This document shows positions 59,753 through 64,000 of a stretch of DNA of 64,000 bases, in pieces (within the stretch, counting starts at the first letter, position 1; every line of letters starts with the position of its first letter). The stretch covers positions 124,001 through 188,000 of the forward strand of contig NZ_JACSCX010000006.1 of NCBI RefSeq assembly GCF_014333525.1. The letters run 5' to 3'. Both the position numbers and the translations under genes were made by a program. Under the pieces are notes generated by a model. The model saw only the letters and a program-made list of their open reading frames with translations. It did not search any database and was not told where the DNA came from. The DNA comes from Hymenobacter puniceus (GTDB lineage: Bacteria; Bacteroidota; Bacteroidia; Cytophagales; Hymenobacteraceae).

Positions 59753-62095
59753 ATGGCTTACCCTGCCACCAAGACTAAAAATACTTCCCGCAAATCCCAA
59801 CACCCGGGCCGTTTTACGGGTCTGGCCCGCGCCATGTGGCTGCTTTTCGGCGCCGGCGTGCTCGGTTTGGTTGTGTTTGTAGTTGCTGTCAGCATCAACT
59901 TTCTGAATCTGTTTGGGCAGATGCCGAACCTGAAGACGCTGGAAAGCCCGCGCAGTGAGCTGGCCTCGGAAGTGTACTCGGCCGACGGCGTACTGATGGG
60001 CAAGTATTTCCGCGAAAACCGCACCCCGGTTGCCTATGAAGAACTGGCCCAGACCACCATCGACGCCCTGATTGCCACCGAGGATGCCCGCTTCGAGGAG
60101 CACTCCGGCATCGACCCTAAAGCCTTGGCGCGGGTGGCATCGGGTGTGGTGCGGGGCGGCAAGAACGGCGGTGGCTCCACGCTCAGCCAGCAGCTGGCCA
60201 AGATGCTGTTCCGCACTCGCGAAGACCTCAACAATGGCCGCCTCAACGAGGTGCCGCTACTGGGCATGGTCATCACCAAAACTAAGGAGTGGATTCTGGC
60301 CGTGCGCCTGGAGCGCAACTACACCAAGCGCGAAATCCTGCGGATGTACCTCAATACCGCTGATTTTGGCTCTAATGCCTTCGGCATTAACGTGGCGGCC
60401 AAAACGTTCTTCAATAAAAAGCCACGGGTACTCACGCTGGAAGAGTCGGCGCTGCTGGTGGGGCTGGTGAACGGGCCATCGTGGTTTAACCCGGTGCGCA
60501 ACCCGGAACGCTCCAAAAAGCGCCGCAACTGGGTGCTGAGCCAGATGAGCAAGTACCAATATATCGACGCTCCGACGCTGGCGGCAGCTAGTGCCAAGCC
60601 TATCAAGCTGGACTATAAGGTCGAAAACCAGAACGAAGGCATTGCGCCCTACTTCCGCACCGAGCTCAGCAAAACCCTGCGCGACTGGGCCAAGGAAACC
60701 GACCACGACCTGTACTCCGACGGCCTGAAGATTTATACGACCATCGACTCGCGGATGCAGAAGTATGCCGAGTCGGCCGTGGCCGAGCACATGAAGCTGC
60801 AGCAGAAGTGGTTCGACCAGCATTGGAAAGGCCAGCAGCCGTGGCGCGACGAAAACGGCCGCCTGATTCCGAACTTCCTGAGCACGTCCATCAAGCGCAC
60901 GGCCCGCTACCAGTCGCTGAATGCGCGCTATGAAGGCAACAAGGACTCCATCAAGTACTACCTCAACAAGAAGTACAAGATGAAGGTGTTCACCTGGAAA
61001 GGTGGCGAGAAGGAAGTGAATATGTCGCCGATGGACTCTTTGGCTTACTATAAGCGCCTGCTGCACGCCGGATTTATGGCCATGAACCCGCTTAATGGCC
61101 AAGTTAAGGCTTGGGTGGGCGGCATCGACTATAAGTACATCAAGTATGACCACGTGAAGCAGGGCAAGCGGCAGCCCGGCTCCACCTTCAAGCCGTTCGT
61201 CTATGTGGCTGCCATCGACCAGGGCTACTCGCCCTGCTACCAGCGGCCCGACGTGGCTACCACGTTTCCGGCGGAGCGTGGCCGGCCGGCTTACACGCCC
61301 CGCAACTTTGAGGGTAGCTTCTCGGGCCGCACATTTACGTTGCGGCAGGCCCTGGCCCGTTCCATGAACTCTATTACGGCGTGGCTGGTGCAGAAGCTGG
61401 GCCCCGATGTGGTGGCCAGCTACGCCAAGCGCATGGGCATCACCTCCCCTATCGATGCCGTGCCAGCCATCGGCTTCGGCTCCTCCGACGTGAGCATCTA
61501 CGAGTTGACCGGCGCCTACAGCACCTTCGTCAATAAAGGCGTCTGGACTGCGCCCATCATGGTGACGCGCATCGAAGACAAAAACGGCAACGTGCTCCGC
61601 GAATTCGTGGCCCAAACCCGCGAGGCCCTAAGCGAAGAAACCGCCTACCTGATGACGCACATGCTACGCGGCGCCACCGAGGAGCAGGGCGGCACCAGCA
61701 TCATCCTGAAAGCGGGCTTCAAGTTTCCATATGAGATGGGCGCTAAAACCGGCACCACTAGCAACTACTCCGACGGCTGGTTTATGGGCCTCACGCCCGA
61801 CCTAGTGTGTGGCATGTGGGTGGGCGGCGAAGACCGCAGCATCCACTTCCGCACCGGCGCCTACGGGCAGGGCTCGCGCCTGGCGCTGCCGATGTACGGC
61901 GTCTTTATGAAGAAAGTGTACGCCGACAAAAGTATCGGCATCAACACTGGCCCGTTTCCGAAGCCCAGCAAGCCACTGGATGTTGAAATAGACTGCTCGC
62001 GCTACTACAACGGCGCCACCCAACGCGACACCATTCCCTACGACCAGAAGCTGAACCAGGTAGAGCTGGAAGACCTGAGCGAACAGGATATCTAG
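59753..62095 (+). CDS. Class A penicillin-binding protein 1A
   Basis: Bifunctional peptidoglycan transglycosylase and transpeptidase. The 780-aa protein has one N-terminal membrane helix (about 25-50), a GT51 domain with ATEDARFEEHSGID and GGGSTLSQQLAKMLF, and a transpeptidase domain with SxxK (GSTFKP), SxN (SMN) and KTGTT motifs. The length is normal for a PBP1A-type protein. It follows porW in the same direction after a repeat and ends in a strong terminator. Confidence 0.95.
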   Translation: MAYPATKTKNTSRKSQHPGRFTGLARAMWLLFGAGVLGLVVFVVAVSINFLNLFGQMPNLKTLESPRSELASEVYSADGVLMGKYFRENRTPVAYEELAQTTIDALIATEDARFEEHSGIDPKALARVASGVVRGGKNGGGSTLSQQLAKMLFRTREDLNNGRLNEVPLLGMVITKTKEWILAVRLERNYTKREILRMYLNTADFGSNAFGINVAAKTFFNKKPRVLTLEESALLVGLVNGPSWFNPVRNPERSKKRRNWVLSQMSKYQYIDAPTLAAASAKPIKLDYKVENQNEGIAPYFRTELSKTLRDWAKETDHDLYSDGLKIYTTIDSRMQKYAESAVAEHMKLQQKWFDQHWKGQQPWRDENGRLIPNFLSTSIKRTARYQSLNARYEGNKDSIKYYLNKKYKMKVFTWKGGEKEVNMSPMDSLAYYKRLLHAGFMAMNPLNGQVKAWVGGIDYKYIKYDHVKQGKRQPGSTFKPFVYVAAIDQGYSPCYQRPDVATTFPAERGRPAYTPRNFEGSFSGRTFTLRQALARSMNSITAWLVQKLGPDVVASYAKRMGITSPIDAVPAIGFGSSDVSIYELTGAYSTFVNKGVWTAPIMVTRIEDKNGNVLREFVAQTREALSEETAYLMTHMLRGATEEQGGTSIILKAGFKFPYEMGAKTGTTSNYSDGWFMGLTPDLVCGMWVGGEDRSIHFRTGAYGQGSRLALPMYGVFMKKVYADKSIGINTGPFPKPSKPLDVEIDCSRYYNGATQRDTIPYDQKLNQVELEDLSEQDI

Positions 62096-62129
62096 CGCCC
62101 GAAATGGCGGATTAAACTGATTTTTACAG

Positions 62130-62162
62130 AATGTGGCCGGGACAACCCGGCCACATTTTTTG
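62130..62162 (+). terminator. Terminator of the PBP gene
   Basis: AATGTGGCCGGG-ACAA-CCCGGCCACATT, a perfect 12-bp stem followed by TTTTT. Located 34 nt after the PBP stop codon. Confidence 0.9.
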
Positions 62163-62302
62163 TTGTGATTCGTGCGCTACTACTTGCGTTGCGTATCTCC
62201 GCGCAAATCCGCTGCGTACCTCAGCAAAACAAAGCACGATTGAACTGATTCGGGTCTTGCAGCCATCTGCGAAGTTCACTCAATCTGCACCATCTGTGAT
62301 TT

Positions 62303-64000
62303 ATGGCCGCCAAAGAACACCTGCAGGAACAAATCCGCCAGCTGCCGCACCGGCCGGGCGTGTACAAATATTTCGACGATGAGGGTATCATCTATGTGGG
62401 CAAGGCCATTGACCTGCGCAAGCGGGTAAGCAGCTACTTCACCAAGCAGGACCACAACAAGAAAACCCAGCAGTTAGTCAAAAACATTAAGCGCATCGAA
62501 TTCACCATCGTGGATTCTGAGTCCGATGCGTTTCTGCTGGAAAACAACCTCATCAAGCAGCACCAGCCCAAGTACAACATCCTGCTCAAGGACGGCAAGA
62601 CCTACCCCTACCTGCTGCTCACCAACGAACGGTTTCCGCGTCTGATTCCGACCCGCAACAAGCGTCCCGGCGACGGCCGTTATTATGGCCCTTACGCCAA
62701 CGTTACGGGCATGAACCTGCTGCTGGAACTGATTCGGGCGTTGTATCCACTGCGCACCTGCACCTACAATCTGTCGCCGGAAAACGTGGAGGCCGGTAAG
62801 TTCAAGCCGTGCCTGGAGTTTCACCTCGGCAACTGCAAAGCGCCCTGCGTGGCCAAAGAAGACGAGGAAACTTATAACGGCTACATCCAGCAGATCCGCC
62901 AGATCCTCAACGGCGACCTGCGCCTACCCAAGCAGTACTTCCGCGACAAAATGACCCAGGCGGCGCAGGAAATGCAGTACGAGCTGGCCCACCAGTTCAA
63001 GCTCAAGCTTGACAAGCTAGATGAGTTTCAAAGCAAAAGCACCATCGTTAATGCGTCGCTGTCCAACATCGACGTGTTCAGCATTGCGTCCACCGAGAAG
63101 CTGGCCTTTATCAACTACCTCAAGGTAATGAATGGCTCCATCATCCTCACGCAGTCCATTGAGGTGCAGAAAAAGCTCGATGAACCCGACGATGAGATTC
63201 TGGCGCCCATGATCATGCAGATTCGTGAGGAATTTGAGAGCCAGAGCAAGGAGGTGCTAACCAATGTGGCAATACCTGCGTTGCCACTGCCCGGCGTGGT
63301 TATCAGCCAGCCCCAGATCGGCGACAAGCGGAAGCTACTGGAGCTGAGCATCAAGAACGTGCTGTATCTGCGTAAGGAAAAGGAAAGCATGAACGACCGA
63401 AGCAAGGATGTCAACGAGGTGCGCATTATGGAAACCATCCGCAAGGATCTGCGCCTCACCGAGCTGCCCAAGCACATCGAATGCTTCGACAACTCCAACT
63501 TCCAGGGCGACAATCCGGTGGCCGCTATGGTGTGTTTCCGCAACGCCAAACCAAGCAAAAAGGACTACCGCCACTATCATATCAAAACCGTTATCGGCCC
63601 CAACGACTTCGACTCGATGTACGAAGTGGTGTCGCGCCGCTACCGCCGCCTTGTGGATGAGGGCGCCAGCCTGCCCCAGTTGGTTATCGTGGATGGCGGC
63701 AAGGGCCAGCTGAGCATGGCAGTGAAAGCCCTGAAAGACCTGAACCTGTGGGGGCAGATGGCCGTCATCGGTATTGCCAAGCGCCTAGAGGAAATCTACG
63801 TGCCCAACGATCCGCTGCCGCTTTACATCGATAAGAAAAGCGAGTCTTTGCGCCTGTTCCAGCGCATGCGCGACGAAGTACACCGCTTCGGCATCACCTT
63901 CCACCGCAGCCGCCGCGACGCTGCCACACTTAAAACCGAGCTAACCGACGTGAAAGGCCTCGGCCCCATTACCGCTGACAAGCTGCTGACCAAATTCAAG
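62303..64000 (+). CDS. uvrC: Excinuclease ABC subunit C (partial, C-terminus beyond window)
   Basis: Makes both incisions in nucleotide excision repair. The visible 566 residues include the GIY-YIG nuclease domain (RPGVYKYFDDEGIIYVGKAI, about 14-92), a Cys-rich GNCKAPC stretch, a UVR-type helical region, the RNase H-like nuclease domain (ECFDNSNFQGDNPVAAMVCF; VVDGGKGQLSMAVKAL) and the beginning of the helix-hairpin-helix (VKGLGPITADKLL). About 40 residues are missing. ATG 62303 gives the family start AAKEHLQEQIRQLPHRPGVY. Confidence 0.96.
   Translation, partial: MAAKEHLQEQIRQLPHRPGVYKYFDDEGIIYVGKAIDLRKRVSSYFTKQDHNKKTQQLVKNIKRIEFTIVDSESDAFLLENNLIKQHQPKYNILLKDGKTYPYLLLTNERFPRLIPTRNKRPGDGRYYGPYANVTGMNLLLELIRALYPLRTCTYNLSPENVEAGKFKPCLEFHLGNCKAPCVAKEDEETYNGYIQQIRQILNGDLRLPKQYFRDKMTQAAQEMQYELAHQFKLKLDKLDEFQSKSTIVNASLSNIDVFSIASTEKLAFINYLKVMNGSIILTQSIEVQKKLDEPDDEILAPMIMQIREEFESQSKEVLTNVAIPALPLPGVVISQPQIGDKRKLLELSIKNVLYLRKEKESMNDRSKDVNEVRIMETIRKDLRLTELPKHIECFDNSNFQGDNPVAAMVCFRNAKPSKKDYRHYHIKTVIGPNDFDSMYEVVSRRYRRLVDEGASLPQLVIVDGGKGQLSMAVKALKDLNLWGQMAVIGIAKRLEEIYVPNDPLPLYIDKKSESLRLFQRMRDEVHRFGITFHRSRRDAATLKTELTDVKGLGPITADKLLTKFK

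Overview
The window looks like a chromosomal segment of a high-GC member of the Bacteroidota, most likely a Hymenobacter-like member of the Cytophagales. The signs are a SusC/SusD pair, a hybrid two-component regulator, a PorW/SprE-type type IX secretion lipoprotein, an ATP synthase operon without atpD/atpC, DUF4834, DUF5686 and DUF6766 proteins, and several exact TAnnTTTG promoter boxes. The genus is inferred from the overall look; no search was run. No phage, integrase, transposase or CRISPR array was seen.

Layout. 1-5.6 kb: partial recX, an EamA transporter, a DUF5686 outer-membrane protein, DUF4834 and an FkbM methyltransferase, then tRNA-Thr(CGT). 5.8-21.9 kb: an eight-gene polysaccharide utilization locus, all on the minus strand. 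In transcription order it is hybrid sensor/regulator, sugar porter, PfkB sugar kinase, GH32, SusC, SusD, lipoprotein GH13 and secreted GH65. The design resembles the Bacteroides fructan locus around BT1754, with two extra alpha-glucoside-active enzymes. 22.2-24.6 kb: an arsenic cluster (arsR, DUF6428, arsC, arsO-like) with a palindromic operator and no efflux pump in the window. 24.8-29.1 kb: small accessory genes, including an acyl-carrier-like protein with Thr at the usual phosphopantetheine Ser. 29.3-36.3 kb: tetR, tolC, adaptor and RND pump, with a TetR-type palindrome over the promoter. 36.5-49.8 kb: mostly housekeeping and metabolism (ispF, M28 peptidase, lutB, channel-like membrane protein, serine dehydratase, msrB, nnr, UbiA-like, DUF6766, ppa, PafA-type phosphatase, HAD). 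49.9-56.2 kb: ATP synthase genes atpZ, an A+T-rich small gene, an AtpI-like gene and atpB-E-F-H-A-G. 56.4-64 kb: porW/sprE, a class A penicillin-binding protein and partial uvrC.

The intergenic regions carry many long inverted repeats. Several share a GTCATnCTGAGC-like end and look like dispersed REP-type elements, one of them inside the ATP synthase operon. Spurious open frames translated from such repeats were left out, as were antisense shadows. Where an open frame begins upstream of a better start (signal peptide, lipobox, family N-terminus), the internal ATG is reported.
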